Shown here piece by piece: positions 16,286-25,397 of a stretch of DNA of 64,000 bases; within the stretch, counting starts at the first letter, position 1; every line of letters begins with the position of its first letter. The notes beneath the pieces were generated by a model, which was given only the letters and a program-made list of their open reading frames with translations, was not told where the DNA came from and did not search any database. The translations under genes were made by a program, and so were the position numbers. Source of the stretch: Acidovorax benzenivorans (GTDB lineage: Bacteria; Pseudomonadota; Gammaproteobacteria; Burkholderiales; Burkholderiaceae_C); contig NZ_JAPCKI010000001.1 of NCBI RefSeq assembly GCF_028680575.1, positions 186,001 to 250,000 on the forward strand, given 5' to 3'.

Positions 16286-16678
16286 TCAGGCGTCGCCGTG
16301 GCAGCAGACGCAGAGCTTGTTGCCCTCGGGGTCGCGGAAATACGCCCCGTAGTAATTTGCGTGGTACTCGGGCCGCAGGCCGGGCGGGCCCTCACAGGTG
16401 CCGCCGTGGACCAGGGCCTGCGCGTACACGGCGTCCACCGTGGCGCGGTCGGCGGCCAGCAGCGCGTTCATGGCGCCGTTGCCCGGCGTGGCGGGCTGCC
16501 CGTCAAAAGGCCGACCAATGAGGAACAGCGGGCGCGCGACGCCGGGGGTTTGCCACCCGGCCCAGGGGCGCGCGGACTCGGTAAAGCGCAGCACCAAACC
16601 CAGACGTTCCAGCACGGGGCTGTAGAACCCCATCGCCCGGTCAAAGTCGTTCACGCCGATGAACACATGGGACAGCAT
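16286..16678 (-). CDS. VOC (glyoxalase/bleomycin resistance) family protein
   Basis: A 130-residue single VOC domain starting MLSHVFIGVNDFDRAMGFY and ending YYGAYFRDPEGNKLCVCCH. The histidine at residue 4 and acidic positions fit a metal site. The family includes lyases, dioxygenases and binding proteins, and the substrate cannot be told. The start at 16678 is the conserved family start. It lies downstream of minE on the same strand but is separated by 108 bases that include a strong hairpin. Confidence 0.88.
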   Translation of the reverse strand: MLSHVFIGVNDFDRAMGFYSPVLERLGLVLRFTESARPWAGWQTPGVARPLFLIGRPFDGQPATPGNGAMNALLAADRATVDAVYAQALVHGGTCEGPPGLRPEYHANYYGAYFRDPEGNKLCVCCHGDA

Positions 16679-16713
16679 GGCAGGGCCTTTCGCTCGGATC
16701 ACAACACCAACAC

Positions 16714-16737
16714 ATCGGGGCGCCTCAGCGCCCCGAT
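16714..16737 (-). terminator. Strong hairpin between minE and the VOC gene
   Basis: ATCGGGGCGC and GCGCCCCGAT form a perfect 10-bp stem around CTCA. There is no T-run on either side, so it may be a weak terminator, an mRNA stabiliser or a processing site after minE. Confidence 0.45.
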
Positions 16738-16786
16738 ATAACACCCACCGAATCACCCAGCCGCATCACGGCGGGCGCGCGGCGCT

Positions 16787-17053
16787 TTAACGCACGGTAT
16801 CGGGCAGCTCGATCTTGACTTCGAGCACCTCCAGGTTGTCCTGGCGCTCCAGGTGCACCTTGAGGTCGTCGGGGTTGATCTTGACGTACTTGGAAATCAC
16901 GGCCACCAGTTCGCGCTGCAGCGCGGGCAGGTAGTCGGGCTCGGAGGCGTTACGACCATTGCGCTCGTGCGCCAGGATGATCTGCAGGCGCTCTTTGGCC
17001 ACGCTGGCGGTTTTTTTCTTTTCGCCCAAAAGGAAGGAGAGGAACGAAGCCAT
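16787..17053 (-). CDS. minE: Cell division topological specificity factor MinE
   Basis: An 88-residue MinE, which binds membrane-bound MinD, triggers its ATP hydrolysis and drives pole-to-pole oscillation that places the division septum at mid-cell. It has the N-terminal membrane-targeting and anti-MinCD segment [21 protein letters not shown] followed by the C-terminal dimerisation domain. It is the last gene of minCDE, three bases after minD. Confidence 0.97.
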   Translation of the reverse strand: MASFLSFLLGEKKKTASVAKERLQIILAHERNGRNASEPDYLPALQRELVAVISKYVKINPDDLKVHLERQDNLEVLEVKIELPDTVR

Positions 17054-17056
17054 GGC

Positions 17057-17872
17057 TTACTTGCTCCCGAACAGGCGTTTGAAGAAACCGGGCTTTTCCG
17101 CATCAATGAAACGCAGCGGCTTGTCCTGCCCCAGGAAGCGGTCGATCACGTCCTTGTACGCCTCGGACACGTCGGTGCCCTGCGCGTGGATGGCGGGCGT
17201 GCCCTGGTTGGACGATTGCAGCACCACCTCGGATTCAGGAATCACGCCGATCAGTTTGATGCGCAGGATGTCCTGGATGTCTTCCAGGCTCAGCATCTGG
17301 CCGTCCTGCACGCGGCTGGGGTTGTAGCGCGTGATGAGCAGGTGCTCCTTGATAGGCTCGCCACCGTCGATGGCACGCTTGGTCTTGCTGCCCAGCATGC
17401 CCAGAATGCGGTCCGAGTCACGCACACTGGAGACTTCGGGGTTGGTCACCAGCAGTGCCTCGTCGGCAAAGTGCATCGCCATCAGGGCGCCACTTTCGAT
17501 GCCGGCGGGCGAGTCGCAAACGATGTACTCAAAGCCCATCTCGGCCAGGTCCTTGAGCACCTTTTCGACGCCGTCTTGCGTCAATGCATCCTTGTCGCGC
17601 GTCTGGCTGGCGGCCAACACGAACAGGTTGTCGCACTGCTTGTCCTTGATGAGGGCCTGGTTCAGGTTGGCCTCGCCATGGATGACGTTGATGAGGTCAT
17701 ACACCACGCGGCGTTCGCAGCCCATGATGAGGTCGAGGTTGCGCAGACCGACGTCAAAGTCGATCACGGCGGTCTTGTGGCCGCGCAGGGCGAGGCCGGT
17801 GGCAAAGCTGGCGCTGGTGGTGGTCTTGCCCACGCCACCCTTGCCGGAGGTCACGACGACGATTTTGGCCAT
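17057..17872 (-). CDS. minD: Septum site-determining ATPase MinD
   Basis: A 271-residue MinD of the deviant Walker A family (GKGGVGKTTTSA at residues 10-21). In the ATP-bound dimer it binds the inner membrane through the C-terminal amphipathic helix, visible here as GFFKRLFGSK. It recruits MinC to block FtsZ rings away from mid-cell. The gene sits between minC (44 bases upstream) and minE (three bases downstream) as one operon. Confidence 0.97.
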   Translation of the reverse strand: MAKIVVVTSGKGGVGKTTTSASFATGLALRGHKTAVIDFDVGLRNLDLIMGCERRVVYDLINVIHGEANLNQALIKDKQCDNLFVLAASQTRDKDALTQDGVEKVLKDLAEMGFEYIVCDSPAGIESGALMAMHFADEALLVTNPEVSSVRDSDRILGMLGSKTKRAIDGGEPIKEHLLITRYNPSRVQDGQMLSLEDIQDILRIKLIGVIPESEVVLQSSNQGTPAIHAQGTDVSEAYKDVIDRFLGQDKPLRFIDAEKPGFFKRLFGSK

Positions 17873-17916
17873 GTGTTGCAGATTCTCTGTGGGGTTGATA
17901 CGAATGAAAGAAGAAC

Positions 17917-18684
17917 TCAGGCCAGCGGCTCGATGATGAGCTTCTCGCCGTCTAGCCGCACCTGGGCCGGCTTGCCACGCACATCGGCGGGCAACTCGGT
18001 CTCGGTGGTGCGGTAGATGCCCGCGATAGAGACCAGTTGCGGCTCCAGGCAGGTCGAAAAAATACGCGCTTCGGTGTTGCCACGCGCACCGGCAATCGCG
18101 CGGCCGCGCAGCGGGGCATAGACATGGATGTTGCCGTCGGCAATCACCTCGGCGCCAAAGCTGACCACGGCCATCACCACCAGGTCGGCGCCGCGCGCAT
18201 ACACCTGCTGGCCTGAGCGCAGGGGCTTGTCCACCACCACGGTGCCGGGGCCGGGTACGGGCACTTCACGCACCACTTCGACCTCGACCTCGCGGATCAC
18301 CTCGCGCACGACTTGCTGCATGGGCGCGGCCGGGGCTTCGGCACGAGCAGATGGGGCATCGGGCGCTGCGGTCAGCCCTGCGGCGCGCGCGGCGTCCATC
18401 TGGGCGGGGCTACCGCCGCGCACGGCCACGGGCAAGGTGTTGTGCTGGCGCAGCGCGGCTGCGATGGCGGCAAAGTCGATGGGCGCTTCGGCCTCACGCA
18501 CGGGCGCCAGGTCGATCAGTACGGGGTCGTTGTCAAAAAAGCCCGGGGCGTCGGCCACACGCTCGGCCAGATCGGCTGCGAACTGGGCAGCGTCGGTGGT
18601 CTTGAGCAGCACAGCCACCACAGGCAGCGAGGCGCTTTTGAGGTCAAAGCTGGTGCGGGACTGCGCCGCCGTCGTAAGGGCCAT
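17917..18684 (-). CDS. minC: Septum site-determining protein MinC
   Basis: A 255-residue MinC, the FtsZ polymerisation inhibitor of the Min system. The N-terminal FtsZ-interacting domain covers residues 10-105. A charged, valine- and glutamate-rich linker with repeated EV(V/I)RE units covers about 125-150. The C-terminal beta-helix domain carries the MinD-binding RGxxxAGARGNTEARIF region. First gene of minCDE, divergent from a DMT transporter. Confidence 0.95.
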   Translation of the reverse strand: MALTTAAQSRTSFDLKSASLPVVAVLLKTTDAAQFAADLAERVADAPGFFDNDPVLIDLAPVREAEAPIDFAAIAAALRQHNTLPVAVRGGSPAQMDAARAAGLTAAPDAPSARAEAPAAPMQQVVREVIREVEVEVVREVPVPGPGTVVVDKPLRSGQQVYARGADLVVMAVVSFGAEVIADGNIHVYAPLRGRAIAGARGNTEARIFSTCLEPQLVSIAGIYRTTETELPADVRGKPAQVRLDGEKLIIEPLA

Positions 18685-18838
18685 GAATGGGGTGTGGAAA
18701 GGAGCGCGGAAACCGTTTCAGAAGGCGCAAAGTGTACCGTGGGCCTGTGTAAGCGCCTGTTTAACCTGCTCTGGCAGTGGTCTGGGCGGCGCCGCGCAGG
18801 TGACCGCCCGCACGCAGCGCCCCTTTGATAATGCCCAG

Positions 18839-19762
18839 ATGCCCTCCACCCGAAAAACACACATCGACTTCCTCGCCATCTCCGTGCTGCTCGCCTGCTG
18901 CATGTTCTGGGGCTTTCAGCAGGTGCTGGTGAAGGCGACGGTGGTCGAAGTGGCGCCCGTGTTCCAGGCGTTTGTGCGTTTCGCACTGGCCACGGTGGCC
19001 GTGGCGGCCTGGTGCCTGTGGCGTGGCGTGCGGCTGTCCAGCGCGGGCGAGCCCGCCGGGGCCACGCGCGCCGGGCTGCTGGCCGGGGCGCTGTTTGCGG
19101 GCGAGTTTGCATGCATCTACCTGGGCCTGCAGTACACCACCGCATCGCGGCTCACGGTGTTTTTGTATGCGTCGCCCTTCTGGGTGGCCCTGCTGCTGCC
19201 GCGTTTCATCCCGGGCGAACGCCTGCAGGGCTGGCAGTGGCTGGGTCTGGCCGCCGCGTTTGTGGGCGTGGGGCTGGCGCTGGGCGACGGGCTGCTGGGC
19301 CCCGCCAATGCCGCCCTGCCCCAGGCCTGGCTGGGTGACCTGCTGGGGCTGGCGGCCGGGCTGATGTGGGCGCTGACCACCGTGGTCATCCGGACCACGC
19401 CGCTGGCGCGTGTGGCCCCTGCCAAGCAACTTTTCTATCAAGTGGCGGTGAGCACTGCGGTGCTGCCGGTGCTGTCGCTGGGCCTGGGCGAGGCCTGGGT
19501 CTGGCAGTTCAGCAGCTTTGCCTGGGGCTCACTGCTGGTGCAGGCGCTGGTGGGTGCGTTTGTGAGCTATCTGGCCTGGATGTGGATGCTGGCGCACTAC
19601 CCGGCCACCAAGATCTCGGTGTTTGTGTTCCTCACGCCCGTGTTTGCGCTACTGTTTGGCACGCTGTGGCTGGGTGAGCCGGTAACGCCCGGTCTGGTGG
19701 TGGCCCTGGTGCTGGCGGCGGCGGGCATTGTGCTGGTCAATCGGCGGGTGGCTGCAACGTAG
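18839..19762 (+). CDS. DMT superfamily transporter (EamA)
   Basis: A 307-residue inner-membrane protein with ten predicted spans arranged as two EamA repeats (about residues 15-140 and 165-300). These proteins usually export metabolites such as amino acids; the cargo here is unknown. The ATG at 18839 puts the first span (LLACCMFWGFQQVLVKATV) about 15 residues in. The gene is divergent from minC and has no close downstream partner. Confidence 0.88.
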   Translation: MPSTRKTHIDFLAISVLLACCMFWGFQQVLVKATVVEVAPVFQAFVRFALATVAVAAWCLWRGVRLSSAGEPAGATRAGLLAGALFAGEFACIYLGLQYTTASRLTVFLYASPFWVALLLPRFIPGERLQGWQWLGLAAAFVGVGLALGDGLLGPANAALPQAWLGDLLGLAAGLMWALTTVVIRTTPLARVAPAKQLFYQVAVSTAVLPVLSLGLGEAWVWQFSSFAWGSLLVQALVGAFVSYLAWMWMLAHYPATKISVFVFLTPVFALLFGTLWLGEPVTPGLVVALVLAAAGIVLVNRRVAAT

Positions 19763-19981
19763 CGATGCAACCCATGGACCAAGAGGCATGCGAGCGATTG
19801 AGCCAGCGCCCGACCAGCAGGTGTCGAAAGGAGCACTTTTGGCAGCCCCTGCGATCCAGCAACGCCAGGGCAGTGCGTAACAAAGCATTTCATGGGTAGC
19901 GAGCCCCAACTGTCTCGCTAAAGTACACCGCACGCGGCCGCCAAAACGGCCTTCCTTTGTTGACCCAAAGAAAGAGCATGC

Positions 19982-21490
19982 ATGACTGACAGCGCCTTCT
20001 TCCGTCCTTCTCCCGACCGATCACGACACGACCTCCGTCCGACCAAAGCCGCACTAGCTTTGGGGGTTGCCACGCTAATCCTCGCGGGCTGCGGTGGGGG
20101 TTCTGACTCTACAGAGACACCGACCACACCAACGCCGACACCCTCCGCGCTCGCAGCGCCCGAGAACTTCACCGTAGGTCAGTCCTTGTCCTTTTCCTGG
20201 ACCCCCACGGTGGCTGCAACCCGCTATGAACTGTTTGTAGACCCGGACGGCACGGGGCCCCTTCCAGAATCGCAGGTCGAGCCGCAACGGTTTAGCTATT
20301 CTGCGGCCCCCAACGGGGGAGCATTCAATGGCTCGCTCGGCACCACCGTCAATGTGGTTGACGTGATCAATGCCAGTTACCGCCTGCGCGCTTGCAACGC
20401 CAGCGGATGCGGGGCCTTCACGGACGCCAAGGCATTCGACGTCACCAAAGGCATCAGCTATGAATTTGCGTCGGGGTATGCGCCCCTCGTCAATTACTTT
20501 TCCGCTGGCGGTCAACTGCGCACGGGCATGTTGTCCAAGGACGGGCTCACCTTGGCGTTGCGCGGAGTAAGTTATGGCGCCAACACCACGACGCTCGTTT
20601 TCGCGCGCAGCAGCAAGAATCAGCCGTGGCAGCAACAAGCCTCGCTGCGCTCCGGTGACTACTACATCGATCAGTCCGTGCTGTCGGCAGACGGGAATAC
20701 CTTGGCCGTACGGGCCCTGAAGCAAATCAGGACCAGCACGAACTCCCTCGTCGTCACAGACGCGGTGTATGTCTACCAGCGCAGTGGCGGCGCATGGAGC
20801 CAGCAAGCCCGCCTGGACAGTACCTCTGCACCATCCGCATGCCCACAGCCCTGCCAGGCCGAAATTGCCGACCACATGGCGCTGTCCGCCGATGGCAACC
20901 TGCTGGCTGTCTCTGCGGTGGTTTCCTCCGGCGCCACCTCTTCCAGCGCAGTGTTCACCTACACCCGCACGGGTACTGCCTGGGCCCCCCAGACTTCGTT
21001 GAGCGGCGAAGGTACCTTTATCGCGAGCATGGCTCTGTCGGGCGATGGCCGCACGTTGGCGGTGACCGATCGCGATTTACTCAAGACTTCTGCCAACCCC
21101 CTGGTCCTTGTGTTCTCACAAGATGGCGCCGGCGCCTGGACACAGCAGGAACGGATTCCAGCTACGTTGTACGCATACTCCCCACCGATCTCAGGAGGGC
21201 CTGAGTACGGGGCCATGGTGCTGTCTGGCGACGGCAGCACGCTCGCCGTCAATACCGCCAAGGTATCCGGACAGGTGGCGTGCGGTGCTTCTGCCGCTGA
21301 CAACGGCGAAACCCAACGCATTGCGCTGTATGCGCGTACCAGTGGTGCATGGAACCTGCAAGGGCAGGCCGTCGTGAGCACAGGCACATCGCGGCCATCG
21401 ACCCTTTGGGCTCTTGCCAACGATGGCGGTGCGCTGATCTACGGCAGCACACGCTTCACGCGCAGCAGCGGAACCTGGGCTTGCAATTGA
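19982..21490 (+). CDS. Lipoprotein with repeated beta-propeller-like motifs
   Basis: A 502-residue putative lipoprotein. The signal peptide ends in LAGC (cysteine at about residue 37), followed by glycine, serine and a threonine/proline-rich spacer (TETPTTPTPTPS), a typical outer-membrane anchor. Residues about 60-150 look like a fibronectin III-type domain. The rest repeats a unit with the core LSADGNTLAV, seen at least four times with variations (LSADGNLLAV, LSGDGRTLAV, LSGDGSTLAV). Each is followed by a strand ending in a form such as VYVYQRSGGAWSQQ, as in FG-GAP or WD-like propellers. Function unknown; surface adhesion or ligand binding is plausible. Base composition is less GC-rich than its neighbours. 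Confidence 0.8.
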   Translation: MTDSAFFRPSPDRSRHDLRPTKAALALGVATLILAGCGGGSDSTETPTTPTPTPSALAAPENFTVGQSLSFSWTPTVAATRYELFVDPDGTGPLPESQVEPQRFSYSAAPNGGAFNGSLGTTVNVVDVINASYRLRACNASGCGAFTDAKAFDVTKGISYEFASGYAPLVNYFSAGGQLRTGMLSKDGLTLALRGVSYGANTTTLVFARSSKNQPWQQQASLRSGDYYIDQSVLSADGNTLAVRALKQIRTSTNSLVVTDAVYVYQRSGGAWSQQARLDSTSAPSACPQPCQAEIADHMALSADGNLLAVSAVVSSGATSSSAVFTYTRTGTAWAPQTSLSGEGTFIASMALSGDGRTLAVTDRDLLKTSANPLVLVFSQDGAGAWTQQERIPATLYAYSPPISGGPEYGAMVLSGDGSTLAVNTAKVSGQVACGASAADNGETQRIALYARTSGAWNLQGQAVVSTGTSRPSTLWALANDGGALIYGSTRFTRSSGTWACN

Positions 21491-21640
21491 TCCGCCTGGT
21501 AGTTCATCCGTGACAGTGGCTGCGGGCAGTGTGGGAGCCTCACATGCCTGCAGCCACCTACGACATGGATACGGACAATTCGTACACCCGTGTGAATGAA
21601 ATCAGTGTTTGGTGCTTACTCCGAAAAGCGCTCAGCAGCA

Positions 21641-22270
21641 TCAAAACTTCGGAATCTTGATCCGACTGATCATCAGCGACCCCGACACCGCAAACACCAG
21701 CACCAGCGGGTGCAGCGTAAAGCCGCCAATCAGCACCTTGCCAAACCACAGGTGCTCGCGCACCGCGCCCATTGCACCCGCCAGCGCCAGCAGGCCCACC
21801 AGCACGATGGAGGTGGGGATGGGTGTGCCCTCAAAGTATTTGACCTTGCCGTCGTCGCCCGACAGGGTTTCGGCCGTGACGTTGTAGCGCGCCAGGCGCG
21901 ACACGCCGCAGGCCACAAAGTAGGCCAGCACGATGCGGTCGTACAGGCCCTGCATGCCGCAGCCGTAGGCAATGATGGCCGGAGCCACGCCGAAAGAGAT
22001 CACGTCGGCCAGCGAATCGAGCTCGCGGCCCATGGCCGAGCTTTTCTGGCGCCAGCGGGCGATGCGGCCGTCCAGCACATCAAAGATCAGCGCAGCCAGC
22101 ACCAGGGCGCAGGCAAAGTACACATGCACCACATTGCTGGTCTCCAGGTACGACATCACCGAGAACAACGCCCCCACGCCGCAGAACGCGTTGCCCAGAG
22201 TGAACCAGTCCGCCAGGTGGAACTCACGGATCATCGAAAAACGCTTGGGGGCTACTTGGGGTGTGTTCAT
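21641..22270 (-). CDS. pssA: CDP-diacylglycerol-serine O-phosphatidyltransferase
   Basis: A 209-residue integral membrane enzyme that makes phosphatidylserine from CDP-diacylglycerol and L-serine, the first step to phosphatidylethanolamine. The catalytic motif D-G-x2-A-R-x8-G-x3-D-x3-D reads DGRIARWRQKSSAMGRELDSLAD (in parts, about residues 66-88). Several membrane spans follow. The start overlaps the stop of the upstream LysR gene by four bases, which is unusual for a housekeeping lipid gene and implies co-transcription or readthrough. Confidence 0.93.
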   Translation of the reverse strand: MNTPQVAPKRFSMIREFHLADWFTLGNAFCGVGALFSVMSYLETSNVVHVYFACALVLAALIFDVLDGRIARWRQKSSAMGRELDSLADVISFGVAPAIIAYGCGMQGLYDRIVLAYFVACGVSRLARYNVTAETLSGDDGKVKYFEGTPIPTSIVLVGLLALAGAMGAVREHLWFGKVLIGGFTLHPLVLVFAVSGSLMISRIKIPKF

Positions 22271-23265
22271 GGAAGGGGCGCAATCGCGCGCGCAGTGGAG
22301 GTCAACGGCATTATGGGCGCGCCGCCGGGGGGAGCCGCACGGCCTTCGCCCACCTTGGCGAGAATGAAATCGATCAGTGTGCGCACCGAGCTGGTCTGGT
22401 AGCGGTTGGGCATGTAGAGCAGAAACATCTGCGTGCCGAACACGCTCAGGCGGTAGTCGTCCAGCGCGGTCACCAGGTGGCCCTGGTCCACCAGGTCCTG
22501 CACCACATAGTCGGGCATCAGGCCCACGCCCAGGCCCGCCAGCACTGCGTCGCGCAGAAACAGCATGTTCTCGGACAGCAGCGTGGGCCGGGGCAGCACC
22601 TCTTCGCGCTGGCCGTTGCGGTAGGCGGCCACACGCAGTTCGCGGCCGATAAAACCTGCGGAGATGAGGGGCACCGCGCCCAGGTCGCTGAGCTGCCGGG
22701 GCAGGCCCTGCACCTGGGCATAACCGCTGGAGGCGCAGACCACATAACGCACGGCCCCCAGCGGGCGGGCCACCAGCGTGGGCGGGGGCTCGGTCATGAT
22801 GCGGATAGCGATGTCCACGTCCTCGCGCACCAGGTCGCTCACGCGGTTTTCGAACATCACCTCCAGCAGGATGCCGGGGTACAGGCGCTTGAACTCGATC
22901 AGCCACCCGGCCATGACCACCTGGCCGTAGCCCACGGGCATGCTCAGCCCCACGCGGCCTTGCAGGCTCTTGCCCAGGGTGGCGATGGTCTCCTGCGCGG
23001 CCAGGATCTCGTTGACGATGCTGCGGCCATGTTCGTACAGGCGCAGCCCGACCTCGGTAGGTTCCACGCGCCGCGTGGTGCGGCGCACCAGCTGCACACC
23101 CACCGACTTTTCGAGCTGAGCGAGGTGGTAGCTCACGTTGGCACGGCTCATCTTGAGCTTGCGCGCGGCCAGGCTGAGGTTGCCTGCGTCCAGTATCTCC
23201 ACCAGCAGGGTCAGGGCCGAGAGGTCCAGGCGGTCTGCGGCCGGTGGTTTGTCAAAATTTTTCAT
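22267..23265 (-). CDS. LysR family transcriptional regulator
   Basis: A 332-residue LysR regulator with helix-turn-helix at about residues 24-45 (AARKLKMSRANVSYHLAQLE) and a CrgA/DmlR-type effector domain. It is divergent from an acyl-CoA ligase followed by a Bug protein, the likely regulated unit. The start at the second ATG (23265) shortens a non-conserved lead. Its 3' end overlaps the pssA start, so it may influence or be co-expressed with pssA. The C-terminal proline/alanine-rich tail is likely non-essential. Confidence 0.88.
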   Translation of the reverse strand: MKNFDKPPAADRLDLSALTLLVEILDAGNLSLAARKLKMSRANVSYHLAQLEKSVGVQLVRRTTRRVEPTEVGLRLYEHGRSIVNEILAAQETIATLGKSLQGRVGLSMPVGYGQVVMAGWLIEFKRLYPGILLEVMFENRVSDLVREDVDIAIRIMTEPPPTLVARPLGAVRYVVCASSGYAQVQGLPRQLSDLGAVPLISAGFIGRELRVAAYRNGQREEVLPRPTLLSENMLFLRDAVLAGLGVGLMPDYVVQDLVDQGHLVTALDDYRLSVFGTQMFLLYMPNRYQTSSVRTLIDFILAKVGEGRAAPPGGAPIMPLTSTARAIAPLP

Positions 23266-23345
23266 ACAGAGTGTCAATGCTTCATGGGATTGTCAAGAAA
23301 TCCTGTCGCCACAACAATGGCTGTCCTGCTCCCCCTGATGCGTCC

Positions 23346-25310
23346 ATGGCCACGACCCCTGCTCTGCAACCGTTCCCCCCTCTCCATTCCCCGTTCACCC
23401 GGTCCGCCCCCATCCGCAGCCTGCAGGACGTGCAGCGGCTCGAAGCCCGGCCCCTGGCCGATGCGCAGCCGGTGCAAAGCACCTACGAAATCTTCGTGAA
23501 CTCGGCGGCGGCGTTTGGCGACAAAACGGCGCTGACCTTTTTACCCACCGCCGATCTGGCGGCCGAGCCCATCTACTGGTCGTACGCCCAGTTGCTCACC
23601 GGCATCCACCAGACGGCCAACCTGCTGCACCACCTGGGCGTGGGGCCAGAGGACGCCGTGGCCGTGCTGCTGCCCGGCTGCCTCGAATACCACCTGGCCC
23701 TGTGGGGCGGCGAGGCGGCGGGCATCGTGCAGCCGCTCAACCCCATGCTCACCGACGAGAAGATCGCGGCCATGATGACCTTGGCCCGCGCCAAGGTGCT
23801 GATTGCCTACGGCGGCGAGGGCGACCTGGGCTACTGGAGCAAGGCGCTGCGCCTCCGCGCCCTGGTGCCCACGCTGACCACGGTGCTGCGCGTGGCGCCG
23901 CACGATGAGGCGCCGGGAGCAGCGCCCGCCCTGCCCGCAGGCGTGCTGGACCTGGCCGCGCGCCACCAGCACCCTGGCGACCATCTGGTGAGCGGCCGCC
24001 GCATCGCAGCCACGGACATCGCCGCGTACTTCCACACCGGCGGCACCACCGGCGCGCCCAAGCTGGCCCGCCACAGCCACGGTGCGCAGGTGTTCACCGC
24101 CTGGGGCAGCGTGCAGATGCAGGGTATACGGCCCGAGGACGTGGGCATCAACGGCTACCCGCTGTTCCATGTGGCGGGCGTGCTGCCGGGCTCGCTGGCG
24201 GCGCTGTCTGCGGGGGTGGAAACCATCATCCCCACCACCGGCCTGTTCCGCAACCGCGAGGTGATTGCCAACTACTGGCGCCTGGTGGAGCGCTACCGCT
24301 GCACCTATCTCTCGGCCGTGCCTACAGTGCTGGCGGCGCTGGCCAATGTGCCGCTGAATGGGGCCGACATTTCCACACTGCGCTACTGCCGCACAGGCGC
24401 GGCCATCCTGGCGCCCGAGCTGGCGGCGCGGTTTGAGCGCCTGTTTGGCCTGCACATCCACGAAAGCCTGGGCATGACGGAGATGGCGGGCATCTCCACC
24501 ATCACGCCCCCCGGCGTGAACGCGCCCGCAGGCTGCGTGGGCTGGCGGCTGCCGTACACACAGCTGCGCGTGGTGGCGCTCGATGCACAGGGCAATGCGT
24601 CCAACCAGGACCTGCCGCAAGGCCAGCCGGGCATGGTGCTGTTCCAGTCGCCCAACCTGTTCTCCGGCTTTCTGGACGCAGCCGACACGGCCAAGGCCTT
24701 CACGCCCGATGGCTGGCTGGCCACGGGCGACCTGGGCTTTGTGGACGAGCAAGGCCGCCTGCACCTGAGCGGCCGCTCCAAGGACCTCATCATCCGCAGC
24801 GGCCACAACATCGACCCCAAGGTGATCGAAGACGCCCTGGGCGCCCACCCTGCCGTGCAGCTGTGCGCCGCCGTGGGCGCGCCGGATGCCTATGCGGGCG
24901 AGCTGCCCGTGGTCTACGCCACCCTGCGGCCCGGCGCCCAGGTGACAGAAGCCAAGCTGATGGCCTTCACCGCCGAACGCGTGGACGAGGCCGTGGCCCG
25001 CCCGCGCTGGGTGCAGGTAATCGAGACCATGCCGGTGACCAATGTGGGCAAGATCTACAAGCCCGAGCTGCGCCAGCGCGCAGCGTGCCACACGGTGCAG
25101 GCGTTGGTCGATGGTGTGTGCGCCACCGAAGCCCCCGGCCTGCCCCACCCCCAGGTGCAGCCCGACGGCGACAACACGGTGCGCGTGACCGTGGCCCCAG
25201 GCCCTGACGCAGACACGCTGCAGTCCCGCCTGCGCGAAGTGCTCGCGCCCCTGCCCCTCACCATCCGCGTCACTACTACCCCCGCCACAGGGAGCCCCCC
25301 AACCGCATAA
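23346..25310 (+). CDS. Acyl-CoA synthetase (AMP-binding)
   Basis: A 654-residue cytosolic AMP-forming ligase that activates a carboxylic acid with ATP and CoA. The P-loop-like motif is FHTGGTTGAPKLARH (about residues 231-245); the adenylate motif is LGMTEMAG; the hinge and catalytic block is GWLATGDLGFVDEQGRL; the C-terminal lysine lies in VGKIYKPELR. It is about 90 residues longer than typical at the C-terminus (after residue 580), with an extra small domain of unknown role. It is followed 87 bases later by a Bug protein, suggesting uptake and activation of the same acid. Substrate unknown. Confidence 0.9.
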   Translation: MATTPALQPFPPLHSPFTRSAPIRSLQDVQRLEARPLADAQPVQSTYEIFVNSAAAFGDKTALTFLPTADLAAEPIYWSYAQLLTGIHQTANLLHHLGVGPEDAVAVLLPGCLEYHLALWGGEAAGIVQPLNPMLTDEKIAAMMTLARAKVLIAYGGEGDLGYWSKALRLRALVPTLTTVLRVAPHDEAPGAAPALPAGVLDLAARHQHPGDHLVSGRRIAATDIAAYFHTGGTTGAPKLARHSHGAQVFTAWGSVQMQGIRPEDVGINGYPLFHVAGVLPGSLAALSAGVETIIPTTGLFRNREVIANYWRLVERYRCTYLSAVPTVLAALANVPLNGADISTLRYCRTGAAILAPELAARFERLFGLHIHESLGMTEMAGISTITPPGVNAPAGCVGWRLPYTQLRVVALDAQGNASNQDLPQGQPGMVLFQSPNLFSGFLDAADTAKAFTPDGWLATGDLGFVDEQGRLHLSGRSKDLIIRSGHNIDPKVIEDALGAHPAVQLCAAVGAPDAYAGELPVVYATLRPGAQVTEAKLMAFTAERVDEAVARPRWVQVIETMPVTNVGKIYKPELRQRAACHTVQALVDGVCATEAPGLPHPQVQPDGDNTVRVTVAPGPDADTLQSRLREVLAPLPLTIRVTTTPATGSPPTA

Positions 25311-25397
25311 GCCCATGGCGTGACAGCCAGCCCCCGGCCCGCCACCATGCAAGGCGGAGCCCGTTCGATTTCTAACAACCAAAACCGGAGACAACGC

